From Monocercomonoides exilis (lineage: Eukaryota > Preaxostyla > Oxymonadida > Polymastigidae): DNA of 64,000 bases. The stretch covers positions 905,501 to 969,500 of the forward strand of contig LSRY02000002.1 of NCBI GenBank assembly GCA_001643675.2. Direction: 5' to 3'. The notes beneath the pieces are model-generated. The model was not told where the DNA came from. It saw nothing but the letters and a program-made list of their open reading frames with translations, and did no database searches. Position numbers and translations under genes: made by a program. This document shows positions 35,791 to 46,754 of this stretch, one piece after another. Each line of letters opens with the position of its first letter. Position 1 is the stretch's first letter.

Positions 35791-38700
35791 TCAACTGGTG
35801 AATGTCAATAGACTGTCACTGCCAGTAATTCTTTCTGAATCTGCTCTATCTCCAGAACACTGCTCCACGTCAATCGCATCGGACATTGTAAGAACAGCAG
35901 CTCCAAGCGGGAAATGTTGGATAAGCACTCTTTTTATGGATGTGAGCGTTGGCCTTGCTTCAGTACTGACTGCTATGCATTCTTTTGAACATTCTCTCAG
36001 ATTGCTTTCTCCGATCATTTCGATATCTGGTCTTTCCCCATTCACAATCTTCTGCCCTGCCACCTCGGCCTCATAATCACCAAACGGGATCTGAAGTGTC
36101 AAGCACTCCCACAGCATCATCCCGATCGAGAATGAAACTGACTCTTTTGTTGCTTCCATCTTCTTGTTGATCAAAAGTTCTGGTGCCTTCCATCTCAAAC
36201 ACTCCTTTTTGTAATAATCATCATCTTCAAAGGCAGACGAGGGCAGGGAATCTTCATCATCATCATCATCAGTTGCGGATGTCACAACCGTTGATGAAGA
36301 GATAGAAGATGAGTCTGAATCATCATCTGACAACAAGTCCGAATGCATCACAATGCAGATGACCATGTGCTCTGAGAATAACACAATGTGCGGACTCAGA
36401 TTGTCCAATGACTGAAGTGGATTTTCCATTTCATCAGATGAATGAAGAGCGAGATTAGCCACCCAGAACAGAACTTGAGCTGCTGTCATCTCCCTTTCCT
36501 GAAAAGTGCCAATAGCCATTTCCTTTGTCTTATTCTTTCCATGCAGCAGCATGAACAGTGAATCCCTTAGATCCACAATCAGTTTTTCATGAGGAGACGA
36601 GCAGGCCATTGCATCTACCAGGTTTGACATGGATGAAGTGGTTGGACACAGACTCTCCGATCGAACAAATGTGGATTCTGTGTCTGAAGTGTCTGTTGTT
36701 GAAGTGGATGAAATGGATGGTGAAGGAGTTCTCTTTTGAATCTCTTCTTCCTTTTCTTCTTTCTCATCCACTTTCTCCAGCATCCATTCTGGAATCTTGT
36801 CTGAATCTCTCCCCAAGATATATTCTGTTGAACCACTCTCAGACAGAAGATGCTCGGATGATTCAGAATGCCCCAAGCTTTTCGCATACACCCTCTTCTT
36901 GATCCTCTCCTCATTCTTCTTCTCTGCCTCCCTCTCTGCTCTCCTCCACTGCTCTTCTGGCGACATCTCCATCGTCACCATCTCAAATGCCTTCGGATCC
37001 TTTCTGATGTTATCGTTCACAATCTCTCTCAGATCTTTGTTCTCGTTCTTTGCCTTCTTCCATCGAACAATGAATATCACTGCGACAATTAAAATAATCA
37101 AAAGAATAATTGCCATTGCAATAACTATTATTGGCCAAAACGACTTTCCTTCTTTTCCACTTTCAACAATTCTTTCATCTCCATTTGTTTCTGATTCGCT
37201 TCTATTTTTCAGTAGGAACGACTGTGTTGTTGAAAAAGTATTGGAATTCCCAAACAGAATGCACAAACTAACTTCAGTCTCTTCTCTCATATTCTCCAAT
37301 TGTGAAGACGTTGCGATTGTATGTATTTCATTTTCTGATAGATATCCATCTTTGTTGATCTCATGGAGTTCAATGAATTCCTCGTCTCCGCTTGTGAAGC
37401 ACAATTTCAAGGTCAGATTGCAAGGAAAAAGAAGCTCCCCAAACAGAGTCAAATTTGTTGCATTCGAGGATGTTGGTGAGCTCTTCACTTCGTGCAGCAC
37501 AGGGATAAATAGTGCCGATGGTCTCTCGCTGGCTATTCCACTCAGCTCACATCCATCATTCAAGATCCACAGTGAGGAATCTGGCAAAACTCCATCCCCT
37601 CCTTTCACACTTGCCATATCCAGCTTGGTCGAATCAGAGCACCAAATATTTCGTCGAGCTGATGGATACAACTCAATCCCTGGATTGTTGTTCACAAAGT
37701 CGCCTTTCTCGATTCTCAGAGCTCCTCCTCTTGCTGAAAGTCCACCTTCGGCAGAGTTTGTGAAAGTCGTGTCACTTATTAGTGATTTGCTTTGTACCAC
37801 ATCCACAAGCGATCCATTCCACTCGCAAATGAGGAGATTGATATTGGCCATGTGCGGCCCATCTATTTGGACTTGTTTTGCTCCATCAAACATGCATCCT
37901 TTAATCTCGATATCTTTGCAAAACAACAACGAGGCAATGCTTCCCGTTGTTTTGCATGTTTGGCATCTTGCAAACGAGCAATTGGACAATTTCGCAATGG
38001 AGTCAAATCGTTCAATTCCAATTATACTCACATCCTCTCCCTTACATGTGATATTTTCAATGAAAGAAAGCGATAAAGAAAATGAAGCTGATGAAGTATC
38101 TCCATTCGAAGTCTTGTTCTCACCTCCATTGACCGCAATAAAGCGTCCATTGCGCACTTCTACTTCTGTTACATCCAAATTTTCCATTTTTACTGCTGCC
38201 TTTCCGCTGATCTGTATAAAATCTTTTTCAATATCAACATTTTTGACAACAAAATTGTTGACTTCCGTCGACTCCTTGATGTGGATGGCATCGTCATATT
38301 CAAACGAAAGCGAAGAAATGTTCACCTTGTTCAGGAAACATTCGCCTACATCGATTGAGAACAGGCAAAATGGAAGAGATCTTTTTGATCCTCCAAGCAA
38401 GCTTCCTGCCTCAAATGAACACGAATTAAGTGTTGCCTTGCCTGAGTCCACCTTCAAGAAAGAAGTGCGTTCTGTTTGCAGCACAATCTCAAATACGAAC
38501 AGAAGGGATTGCAGCTGCACCTTGCCACTTGTGCGGATCACGAAATCCTCAGATCCCTTTATTTCTCCTTTAACAGTCACAATGCTGCCATTCTCCTGCA
38601 ATCCCCTTAACGTCAATGTTTCGAGCACAATTTCTTCGTCCACAATTGACTCCTCATCGACAAACAGCTGGCTGAAAAAATCATGAGTCAGATGCCGCAG

Positions 38701-41700
38701 CCCAAAACCGATTGTGGCGCATGGCAGCTTCGGTTTTCCACACTGCTGCTCATTGCTCCCTCTGTTCCCTTCTTTGCTCGACACCACAATGGTGTCAGAT
38801 TGATACTTCACAATCAGGTTCATCAGATCCAGCGCCTTCTCCTTGTGATCAACTTCGTCCATCCCGAATATTGCATTTTGTTTGATAAATTCTTCATCAC
38901 GGAAGTCGAGGTTGAACTGCGTTTCGTTGATCTGGCTTTCAATATGGTGGCACTCAATGAACACATCATTTCCGACTTTCGCTGTGTTTCTTCTAAAAGT
39001 CACGTTATCAAACTCAAATTTCAGTTCTCCATTCTGCCTGGTGGAAAGATGCACGCCTCCTCCTTTCCCTTCGCTCGCTGAGCATCCACATAGCGTGACA
39101 CTAGTATTCTTTAGCTTGAATGATCCTTCTTCATTCAACGCAAACAGAACTGCTCCTCCCTTTATGCTTCTCCCAGCACGACACTCTTGCCATGCACACG
39201 ATTCAATTTCAACTTTAACTCCACAAGTGCATGCGCTGCATATCAAACTTGCATCTGTGCCTTCCTCATTCACTGAAGAGAAAGTGCAATTCTTTGCAAC
39301 GATTTCGCCCGTGACATTTATTTCGTTGTTTTTGTGGCTTCTGCTTTCATCTTGCACCTTCATCAGACTTCCGCATTCAGCTTTAGTTTGTGAAACTCTG
39401 CATTCATCAAAAAAGCTCTGGACTCCAGAAAGAAATACAAAAACACTTTGCTTCGCTTCAAACGATGTGATCATGCATTTCCATAAACGCAAAATTCCCT
39501 TTTTCACAAAGCATAGAGCAGCATTATCCATTTTATCTTCGACTCCATTGGTTGACAGTGAGCAATCGTCAAATTCAAGTATTTCACCATCGCTTTCGAA
39601 TATTCCTGTTTTTCCATTTGGCTGCAAGCGATATGTGCAAATGTCAAGTTCTCTCAGTGAAAGGGTTTTGCTGTTGCTTATCAACACAGACACTGCACTT
39701 TCTTCTTTGCTCCCAATTTCAAGAGCAGAACGCACAACTTCATCTCCTCCTGAACCTTGGGACTTAACAACCAGCCCTGATAAATCGTATGAACCATCCA
39801 CTCTTGTTTTTTCTTTGATTTCCACGACCTTGCTGCTTGCATCTCCGACAATATGCTTCAGCCCCATCCACATCGACTTGCAAGGATCTTCATCACTCCC
39901 GCATCTCGCAACATCGTCTCCTTCTTCCCACACAACCGCAACTGAATTGCTGTATTCAACCAGAAATCGGAGGAGATCTGTGTTGTTCCGCTTCTCATCA
40001 GTTCCCACAAACAAATTCGAGTTGTCGTTCAACCCATCAACGCTGAATACAAATGTCTGATTTGTCACCGATTCATTCAGATCGTTGCTGAGGATAAATA
40101 TGTTTTTGCCAAGAAATGCATCATTGCCTTCGAAATGAACATTTGCAAACGCAAAAGAAATATCAGAAGCTGCCTGTTTGTTGTTCAAGAAGAGGCAACC
40201 TCCCTTGCCAAAACTACTTGTTTCAGCAGCACATCCTTTCATCTCGCAACTACTCACTTCAAACAAACAACTTCCAGATATGTTAATGTTTATCGCTCCA
40301 CCTGTGTTGCTTGCAATTGACTTCACATTTGTCATATTACACTGATCCATCTTAATTGCATTTTTTGCATCTTCGCTGAAAAGAACAGCACAATCTGCAT
40401 TTGCATTGGATAAGTCCACAAATGAGCAGTTGCTGATACTTACTATTGGCTCGCCGCATGCAATATGCTCAGCTCCAAGAAGTGACAATTCCAATACAGG
40501 CTTTAATGTTCTGATATTATGAATGGTTGTCCAATTCATAATCAATATTGTTCCACTGCTATGGATCATGGTGTATTGAATCTCTTCGCTCAACTCTTCC
40601 TGTATTTCAAAGATGCATTTCTGAACTTCCAATACTCCGTTTTGTGATGTTGAGCTGATCAAAGTGTGCTTTGTATCATCAAAGCGTTTTGGCAACTGAA
40701 GAACTGTGTTATTTATCAGAGTGTTTCCCTCAGAAATAATTACGCAATCTGACTCTCCTCCAATTGTTGACTTTATTATCACAATGATTTGGCTGTTTGT
40801 TTTGGTTTCAACACTCACACCTGTCAGATCGGTCTCCTGCTCAATTGCTGAGCATCCAGCGAGTATTATTCCTTTCTCATTATCGTCTGCAAGTCTGCAA
40901 ACTCCGTAATCCACACTTGCACATGGGCACACTTCCATGCCGCACCATATTCCATTATCTCCTGTCAGCCCATCCACTTCAATGAACAACGAGCTGTAAC
41001 CTTCGAGGAAGATGAGAAGATCAACATCATTTTCGAACTTTGATCTGTCTTTCCCCATCAGCGAGTTGTCCCTCTCAGTGATCTTTGCGTAAAATGAAAA
41101 CGTTGATGCTGTCACAGTCTTTCTCAAGTCTTGGCAGACAAGATACACATCTCTCCCACATCTTGCTTCATTCCCTTCCACATTCATTCCGGCCAAATCA
41201 AATCTCGATAATTCACCCTCAAATCCCATCCAGAGTCCTCCTCCACATCCACCTCCATTTCCTTGCTCCGTTTTTCCAGCAATGCATCTCTTTATTGATG
41301 TGGCATCACTTGTTGAACTGATTCTCAATTCTGCACTGCCTCTCATATCCATCTTCAATCCTCCTCCATTCCCTCTTTCTGCAACACAGTTTTCAATGGT
41401 TGTGTTTTCAACAACAACAATTCCACCATCAGCAATCACCCCACAAATAAACCCTCCATCTCCTGTTGACAACTTGATTCCGCTTCCATTACAATTAATC
41501 GCATGAATCTCATTTGCCTCAATTGCCTTTATCAGCCCAGAATCCGTGAACTGACAAGAACTCCAATTACACATGCTCAATCTCAACACACAACTGCTTC
41601 CTGCATAAATCAAGCTGCTTCCTTCCATGTTGCATTCGCTGGCATTCATTTCATTTGCGGTGAATGAGCCTCCATTGACAACCTCAACAAATCCATTTGC

Positions 41701-44700
41701 ACGAGAGAATGAGATATTTCTCAGATCGACATTTTCAATCACAAATTGAGAGGCATCTCCGTTTGCAGCGAAACCAGATTTCATAAATTTCATTGAGTGC
41801 AATTCCAGTGATGACACTTTCACTGTTCCTTTTTCCACAGCAAACAACGAGTATTGTATCACATTTACTCCAGTCAAATATTGAAATCCACACATATTGA
41901 ATTCCAAAGTGTCTTTTTTCAAGTAAAACAGCGTTTCATGATGCTGCAGAACTGAGGGCAAGTTCAACGCAAGATTTCTCATTGTTGTTTTGTTCAAAAC
42001 ATCAAACAATCCCTTGCAACTCTCTTCTGCACACGATGCTTCTTCGTGGATTATGAGCAACCCCCCGTCTTCAGCTGCATCAACATCTGTCTGTGTTTTG
42101 GAAAAGACAACTGTTGTGCCAACATCCACTGTGCTCTTAACTGTTATGCTTAACGGAGAGCCATTCGCTCTGTTAACTGGGAAACTCAGTGTTCTGCATT
42201 TGAAAAATGCAAAACCACAACGATGATGATCAGACCCAGAAGCAGACACTTGAATCCCACTTTGGGGCACATCTTGAGTGTAGCAAAGAATGGGGACGAT
42301 GAGTGAAGTGTTACTGGCATCGCCTATCCCTTCTGCATTACTCGGATCTTCATTTATTTGCAGGACAAATGCGAATCTCTCAACTGGGATCAACTCCAGA
42401 TGATTTGATGCAATAAACACGTTCCTCCCATGTTCTGCATGATTTCCGTTGAACACTTCATTAACAATTTCAAACACATCACTTGGCGCAGACAGCGTTA
42501 AGAACAAGCCCCCTCCTCTTCCGGTGTCACTCACTCCGATTGGATTTCCATTTCCGTTCTCAGCTCCGCAATCATGAATCTCTGTTGCAATGCCGTTTTG
42601 CCCAATCTTGAATGATCCTCCCTGAATCATACTCCAATCGAAACATCCTCCGTTTCCTTCATTGCTTGAGCAGTTTTTGAATGTCACATTTTTTATCCAA
42701 AAGAAATCACTTCTTCCGCTTGATGTGGAGAATATACCTCCATTTCCCTCTCCTTTTGAAATGTTGCTAAATGTCACATTCGTCAACATGCTTTCTCCTG
42801 TTCCACTCTCGATACATTCCTCAAAGAGCGAACAACTTGACAAGGCAGTATGCTCAATCAAGCAGTTGTCCATTTGCAATTTGGAAAAAATAATGAGAAA
42901 TAGAGGATTACTCCAAATTCTTTTGGCTGTTTCGTCAAGTCCGGAAATGGTTAAGCTTTTCAATGAGAGCATCTGTGAAGCAGGATTCATCACAAACAGT
43001 GAAGCAGAAGAATCATTGGAATTGTGACGAATGGTAACAAGCGATATTTTCATTGATCCTGAAGTCAATGTGAATAAGAATGATGAAGAATCCAGCGAGG
43101 ATGTGTTTATGATGCAATTATCAACACTTTCACCTTCAAATGACGCTTCTCCTCCATCGATGATCATTGCCGACGGGGAATATATTGAATTCAAAATGTG
43201 AACAGTCACTTTTGCGCCTCTTTCCAATGTGTTGAATGCTTTTTCAATTGTTCCACACGGTTCGTTTGACGACAACCCACATATTGTTTCTGAGATCACA
43301 TTTGCTCTGCAATATGTTGTGCGAATTGTTGGAATCCAACTATCAAATGCAGTACCACTTCCATTGTAAAATACACGATTATCTGGTGTAGTGGAAAATG
43401 ATGATTCAAATGGATTGGCATTGATAAATGGATTCAAAATTTTGATGTCATTCCCCTCGTTGCATTTGGCTTTGTTTTCAATGAAAAGACAACAAGAAAA
43501 TTTGATAGGAGGAGGATCTTCATTCATCCATTCTGTCGAATTAAGTGATATTCCTCCACCGCCACGATATTGTTCTTGTCCTGTTCCGTTAGCAACATTT
43601 TTCGAAAAAAAGCAATCAAATAACGAATATGAAAACGAATGATACTCAAAAAAAGCACCTCCTCCAAAAGTTCCAGCTTCATTGCTTTCAAAGTTACATT
43701 CACTAATCATTCCTTTCTTGGTTCCATAACTTTGATGAATGCGCATTCCACCTGCGTAATTCATTGAAGCAATACATTTGCGAAAAGAGCATTTTAATAT
43801 TTGATAGTTCCCATATAAATCATATAAAATTAGTCCTCCTGCTGTATTACTTGACACACAATTAGAGAAATTGCATTCAGTCATGTTTACGTCAGAACCA
43901 GTTTGAACATCGATTGTTCCATCGTTACGATGACTCATATTTCGAAAATTGCATCTTGTACATTCAAGAGTTGAGGAACCTCTCATATAGATAGCACTTC
44001 CATCATCATTAACACTGATATCATGCCATTCGCAATCAATGAAAACATTTGCTTCATTTGCACCAAGTTTTTGCTGCGTCATATGTTTGTTATTTGATTC
44101 AGCCACGTTGGATTGGCGAATGCAGCTTTCGAAGGTGATATTGAGAGCTGCAAGTGAAGAAGAAGGGCTATTTACAGATCTTGTAATTCCCCCATCAATA
44201 ACATCACTAACTCTACGAAAAATACAACTATCGAGCCTTGTCCAAGTTGTAATCGATTTTACCGAAGATGCAGAAGAAGCCTGAAAGGATGATGTGATGT
44301 TGCTCATAAAAATGCAGGTGGCAGAAACTGAGCAACAAATGTCTGCTGCTAGGAGCGGAGTTTTTGACATCTCAAACGATGAAAGCAACGAATCGGAAAG
44401 AGAAATGAATGCTTCTTTGTGAAATGACATTGCATTGGATGATGAACAGAATAAACCTGGAATTGGTGCGAATGAGCGAATCGAGGAAATTGAAAGATTT
44501 TTAACATCTGTCACTCCTCCATCAATCACAAAAAAACTATGTTCAGAAGAAGAAATTGCAGCACAGCTCAAGAGGAAAAGAACTGATTGCTCATTGATTC
44601 GAAAGAATGATTGGTTATTTGATGTTTTGAGGATGACACATGAGCCTTCAAGTGTTGTGTTTTGAACAGCAAAAGATCCAAGAATCGTTCCTCTTTCAGT

Positions 44701-44835
44701 TCCTTCTCGAGCAGAAAGTGATAAAGTCTGATCTAGCTCACAATCATTATTTTTCCAGTTTATTTTATCTTTCCATTTCACGGCAGAAAAGTTTGCTTGG
44801 AAGTATGCGAAGAGAATAACAGAAAATATTTTCAT
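35791..44835 (-). CDS. Type I membrane protein: beta-helix modules, one TM helix, cytoplasmic pseudokinase (paralogue 2)
   Basis: An intronless ORF of 3014 codons with the same plan as the gene at 15968-24028: signal peptide (MKIFSVILFAYFQANFSA), long beta-helix ectodomain, TM helix at about 2567-2592 (WPIIVIAMAIILLIILIVA) and kinase-like tail. It has five CG....C-type modules, at about residues 519, 873, 1298, 1645 and 2032, one more than its paralogue. The tail from EIVNDN(I)RKDPKAFEMVTMEM through SLCPTTSSMSNLVDAMACSS to RWKAPELL and FSIGMMLWECLTLQIPFG is nearly identical between the two, while the ectodomains are much more divergent. HRD is again replaced (NLSPHIVLF) and DFG is missing. 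I infer a surface receptor or adhesin whose conserved tail recruits common partners. The stop is TGA. Confidence 0.85.
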   Translation of the reverse strand: MKIFSVILFAYFQANFSAVKWKDKINWKNNDCELDQTLSLSAREGTERGTILGSFAVQNTTLEGSCVILKTSNNQSFFRINEQSVLFLLSCAAISSSEHSFFVIDGGVTDVKNLSISSIRSFAPIPGLFCSSSNAMSFHKEAFISLSDSLLSSFEMSKTPLLAADICCSVSATCIFMSNITSSFQASSASSVKSITTWTRLDSCIFRRVSDVIDGGITRSVNSPSSSLAALNITFESCIRQSNVAESNNKHMTQQKLGANEANVFIDCEWHDISVNDDGSAIYMRGSSTLECTRCNFRNMSHRNDGTIDVQTGSDVNMTECNFSNCVSSNTAGGLILYDLYGNYQILKCSFRKCIASMNYAGGMRIHQSYGTKKGMISECNFESNEAGTFGGGAFFEYHSFSYSLFDCFFSKNVANGTGQEQYRGGGGISLNSTEWMNEDPPPIKFSCCLFIENKAKCNEGNDIKILNPFINANPFESSFSTTPDNRVFYNGSGTAFDSWIPTIRTTYCRANVISETICGLSSNEPCGTIEKAFNTLERGAKVTVHILNSIYSPSAMIIDGGEASFEGESVDNCIINTSSLDSSSFLFTLTSGSMKISLVTIRHNSNDSSASLFVMNPASQMLSLKSLTISGLDETAKRIWSNPLFLIIFSKLQMDNCLIEHTALSSCSLFEECIESGTGESMLTNVTFSNISKGEGNGGIFSTSSGRSDFFWIKNVTFKNCSSNEGNGGCFDWSMIQGGSFKIGQNGIATEIHDCGAENGNGNPIGVSDTGRGGGLFLTLSAPSDVFEIVNEVFNGNHAEHGRNVFIASNHLELIPVERFAFVLQINEDPSNAEGIGDASNTSLIVPILCYTQDVPQSGIQVSASGSDHHRCGFAFFKCRTLSFPVNRANGSPLSITVKSTVDVGTTVVFSKTQTDVDAAEDGGLLIIHEEASCAEESCKGLFDVLNKTTMRNLALNLPSVLQHHETLFYLKKDTLEFNMCGFQYLTGVNVIQYSLFAVEKGTVKVSSLELHSMKFMKSGFAANGDASQFVIENVDLRNISFSRANGFVEVVNGGSFTANEMNASECNMEGSSLIYAGSSCVLRLSMCNWSSCQFTDSGLIKAIEANEIHAINCNGSGIKLSTGDGGFICGVIADGGIVVVENTTIENCVAERGNGGGLKMDMRGSAELRISSTSDATSIKRCIAGKTEQGNGGGCGGGLWMGFEGELSRFDLAGMNVEGNEARCGRDVYLVCQDLRKTVTASTFSFYAKITERDNSLMGKDRSKFENDVDLLIFLEGYSSLFIEVDGLTGDNGIWCGMEVCPCASVDYGVCRLADDNEKGIILAGCSAIEQETDLTGVSVETKTNSQIIVIIKSTIGGESDCVIISEGNTLINNTVLQLPKRFDDTKHTLISSTSQNGVLEVQKCIFEIQEELSEEIQYTMIHSSGTILIMNWTTIHNIRTLKPVLELSLLGAEHIACGEPIVSISNCSFVDLSNANADCAVLFSEDAKNAIKMDQCNMTNVKSIASNTGGAININISGSCLFEVSSCEMKGCAAETSSFGKGGCLFLNNKQAASDISFAFANVHFEGNDAFLGKNIFILSNDLNESVTNQTFVFSVDGLNDNSNLFVGTDEKRNNTDLLRFLVEYSNSVAVVWEEGDDVARCGSDEDPCKSMWMGLKHIVGDASSKVVEIKEKTRVDGSYDLSGLVVKSQGSGGDEVVRSALEIGSKEESAVSVLISNSKTLSLRELDICTYRLQPNGKTGIFESDGEILEFDDCSLSTNGVEDKMDNAALCFVKKGILRLWKCMITSFEAKQSVFVFLSGVQSFFDECRVSQTKAECGSLMKVQDESRSHKNNEINVTGEIVAKNCTFSSVNEEGTDASLICSACTCGVKVEIESCAWQECRAGRSIKGGAVLFALNEEGSFKLKNTSVTLCGCSASEGKGGGVHLSTRQNGELKFEFDNVTFRRNTAKVGNDVFIECHHIESQINETQFNLDFRDEEFIKQNAIFGMDEVDHKEKALDLMNLIVKYQSDTIVVSSKEGNRGSNEQQCGKPKLPCATIGFGLRHLTHDFFSQLFVDEESIVDEEIVLETLTLRGLQENGSIVTVKGEIKGSEDFVIRTSGKVQLQSLLFVFEIVLQTERTSFLKVDSGKATLNSCSFEAGSLLGGSKRSLPFCLFSIDVGECFLNKVNISSLSFEYDDAIHIKESTEVNNFVVKNVDIEKDFIQISGKAAVKMENLDVTEVEVRNGRFIAVNGGENKTSNGDTSSASFSLSLSFIENITCKGEDVSIIGIERFDSIAKLSNCSFARCQTCKTTGSIASLLFCKDIEIKGCMFDGAKQVQIDGPHMANINLLICEWNGSLVDVVQSKSLISDTTFTNSAEGGLSARGGALRIEKGDFVNNNPGIELYPSARRNIWCSDSTKLDMASVKGGDGVLPDSSLWILNDGCELSGIASERPSALFIPVLHEVKSSPTSSNATNLTLFGELLFPCNLTLKLCFTSGDEEFIELHEINKDGYLSENEIHTIATSSQLENMREETEVSLCILFGNSNTFSTTQSFLLKNRSESETNGDERIVESGKEGKSFWPIIVIAMAIILLIILIVAVIFIVRWKKAKNENKDLREIVNDNIRKDPKAFEMVTMEMSPEEQWRRAEREAEKKNEERIKKRVYAKSLGHSESSEHLLSESGSTEYILGRDSDKIPEWMLEKVDEKEEKEEEIQKRTPSPSISSTSTTDTSDTESTFVRSESLCPTTSSMSNLVDAMACSSPHEKLIVDLRDSLFMLLHGKNKTKEMAIGTFQEREMTAAQVLFWVANLALHSSDEMENPLQSLDNLSPHIVLFSEHMVICIVMHSDLLSDDDSDSSSISSSTVVTSATDDDDDEDSLPSSAFEDDDYYKKECLRWKAPELLINKKMEATKESVSFSIGMMLWECLTLQIPFGDYEAEVAGQKIVNGERPDIEMIGESNLRECSKECIAVSTEARPTLTSIKRVLIQHFPLGAAVLTMSDAIDVEQCSGDRADSERITGSDSLLTFTS

Positions 44836-45229
44836 TGTATCCGTATGGGCAATTTGCGCGTTACAATCTTTTCAAAACGGAAAAGAGCAAAAACAAATCA
44901 CACAGATTGATCTTTCCCATATTATAATCTGTTCAGTTTTTCGTTGAGATGAAAATCTCAAAATGTCAATTTATTCATATTTATTTTTTCCAATTTAATA
45001 AATATTTTATCTGATGGAAAAAAATTTTTGTTAAAAATTAATTTTTCATATGGGGCAAAATATTTTCATTTATGAAAAAAACAATAATTTGTTCCAAACT
45101 TTTTCTCCAACCTTATCATTATAAGTCTTCCATTACCATATCAAAATTTTACAGAAAAATTCCAAAATTGAGACAAATATTTGTTTGAGAAGAATGGAAC
45201 AAAATTCATAAAGCTAAATATTTTGTCAT

Positions 45230-45443
45230 ATATGGCTGATCCTTTTTGAAATCATTCTTTCGTTCGAGTTTTGATCAAAATTTTGTTTTCAATGGGATTT
45301 TGAAAAAAATGAGTTGAAACAGGGAGCACTTATTGCTTATGATATTGCTATTGCAAAAACAAATTTTGACACAAATCCCATTGAAAACAAAATGTAAATC
45401 ATAACTCGAACGAAAGAATGAATTCAAAAAGGATCAACCATAT
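45230..45443. repeat. Small imperfect inverted repeat, 71-bp arms
   Basis: Arms at 45230-45300 and 45373-45443 are reverse complements with 6 mismatches in 71 positions (about 92%) and a 72-bp spacer. Both include CTTTCGTTCGAGTT and TTTTGTTTTCAATGGGATT. There is no ORF. It resembles an older MITE-like or fold-back element. Confidence 0.85.
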
Positions 45444-45557
45444 TGTTAATTAAAGTTCATCAAAAAGGGAAATAGTAAATTATTAATTTGTTGGATTGAC
45501 CATCAATGTTTAACACGCAATTATAAACTAAATCTTGCAATTGATCATTCAAATAGT

Positions 45558-46578
45558 GTGGTTTTTTTATCCGGACAAAAATTTAAAATTTAATTATCTC
45601 AACAAATATTCAATATTAATTTCCAGCAATTTGCACAGTTGTATGTTAGCATATATGACATCGATTCATATACAAAAATTTTATAGCAGTGTTGTATTTT
45701 TTTTGAAATAAATAATTTTTATTTTTGAAAATCCGACTTTTGATGAATTTTTCTATTTTAATAACACGATTCAATTCATCTTTTACACATTCAACCTATT
45801 TTTTCCATGATAAAAACAATTCTGGTTATTTTATATTTTCCACAAATTGCTCTTTCTAACGGAATGAATAGCTATCATTTTTGAAAAATCATTGTCAATG
45901 GGACAACTTAAAAAAATGTTTTTCATTAAATGAAAAAGCATCTAACTGAAGCCAACACTTGTATTAATTAATATAATAGTTATATAAAAAATACCACAAA
46001 GTGATAATTTTTAATGGTTCAGTGAAGATTCCAAAAAATAAGTTTTATTCGAATTTCAATGAAACTGAATATTAATAATCAATTGTAAAACAAATGATGC
46101 TTATGAAATCTTTGATGAATCATTTTTAATCACAATTTTGTGGGAATTTTTTGTAACTATTATATTAATTAATACAAGTGTTGGCTTCAGTTAGATGCTT
46201 TTTCATTTAATGAAAAACATTTTTTTAAGTTGTCCCATTGACAATGATTTTTCAAAAATGATAGCTATTCATTCCGTTAGAAAGAGCAATTTGTGGAAAA
46301 TATAAAATAACCAGAATTGTTTTTATCATGGAAAAAATAGGTTGAATGTGTAAAAGATGAATTGAATCGTGTTATTAAAATAGAAAAATTCATCAAAAGT
46401 CGGATTTTCAAAAATAAAAATTATTTATTTCAAAAAAAATACAACACTGCTATAAAATTTTTGTATATGAATCGATGTCATATATGCTAACATACAACTG
46501 TGCAAATTGCTGGAAATTAATATTGAATATTTGTTGAGATAATTAAATTTTAAATTTTTGTCCGGATTAAAAAACCAC
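45558..46578. mobile_element. Fold-back element: 425-bp arms, one mismatch, 171-bp spacer
   Basis: The left arm 45558-45982 and right arm 46154-46578 are both exactly 425 bp. Line-by-line comparison gives one mismatch (near the outer end, TTTTTTT versus TTTTTTA) and no indels. The spacer 45983-46153 is unique A/T-rich DNA. The arms carry no ORF, so no transposase is encoded. I did not find a target-site duplication at the outer ends. It is probably a recent non-autonomous fold-back transposon or another very young palindrome; an assembly artefact must be excluded. Confidence 0.8.
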
Positions 46579-46754
46579 CTTTCATATTAATTATTGAGTG
46601 AATATTTTTATAAAACGACAGTGATTTGAAACTTTTGTTGAATAAATTATCTTTGTACTTAAAAATAAAAATCACTAATTCAAAAAAATCAATTATTTCA
46701 AACAATTCAAAATTTATGTGAAAATGAAAACTTTTTTAGAAAAATTATGGTTTT

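Larger units (their letters stand above)
44836..46754. other. Gene-free A/T-rich region holding two fold-back elements
   Basis: No supported gene between pseudokinase 2 and the DZIP1-like gene. About half of it is the two inverted-repeat elements listed separately; the rest is A/T-rich DNA without visible features. Confidence 0.7.

Noticed and set aside
36797-40060. Long plus-strand ORFs opposite pseudokinase 2 (for example 629 and 392 codons)
   Set aside because: They are antisense shadows of a clearly coding minus-strand gene with signal peptide, beta-helix, TM and kinase features.
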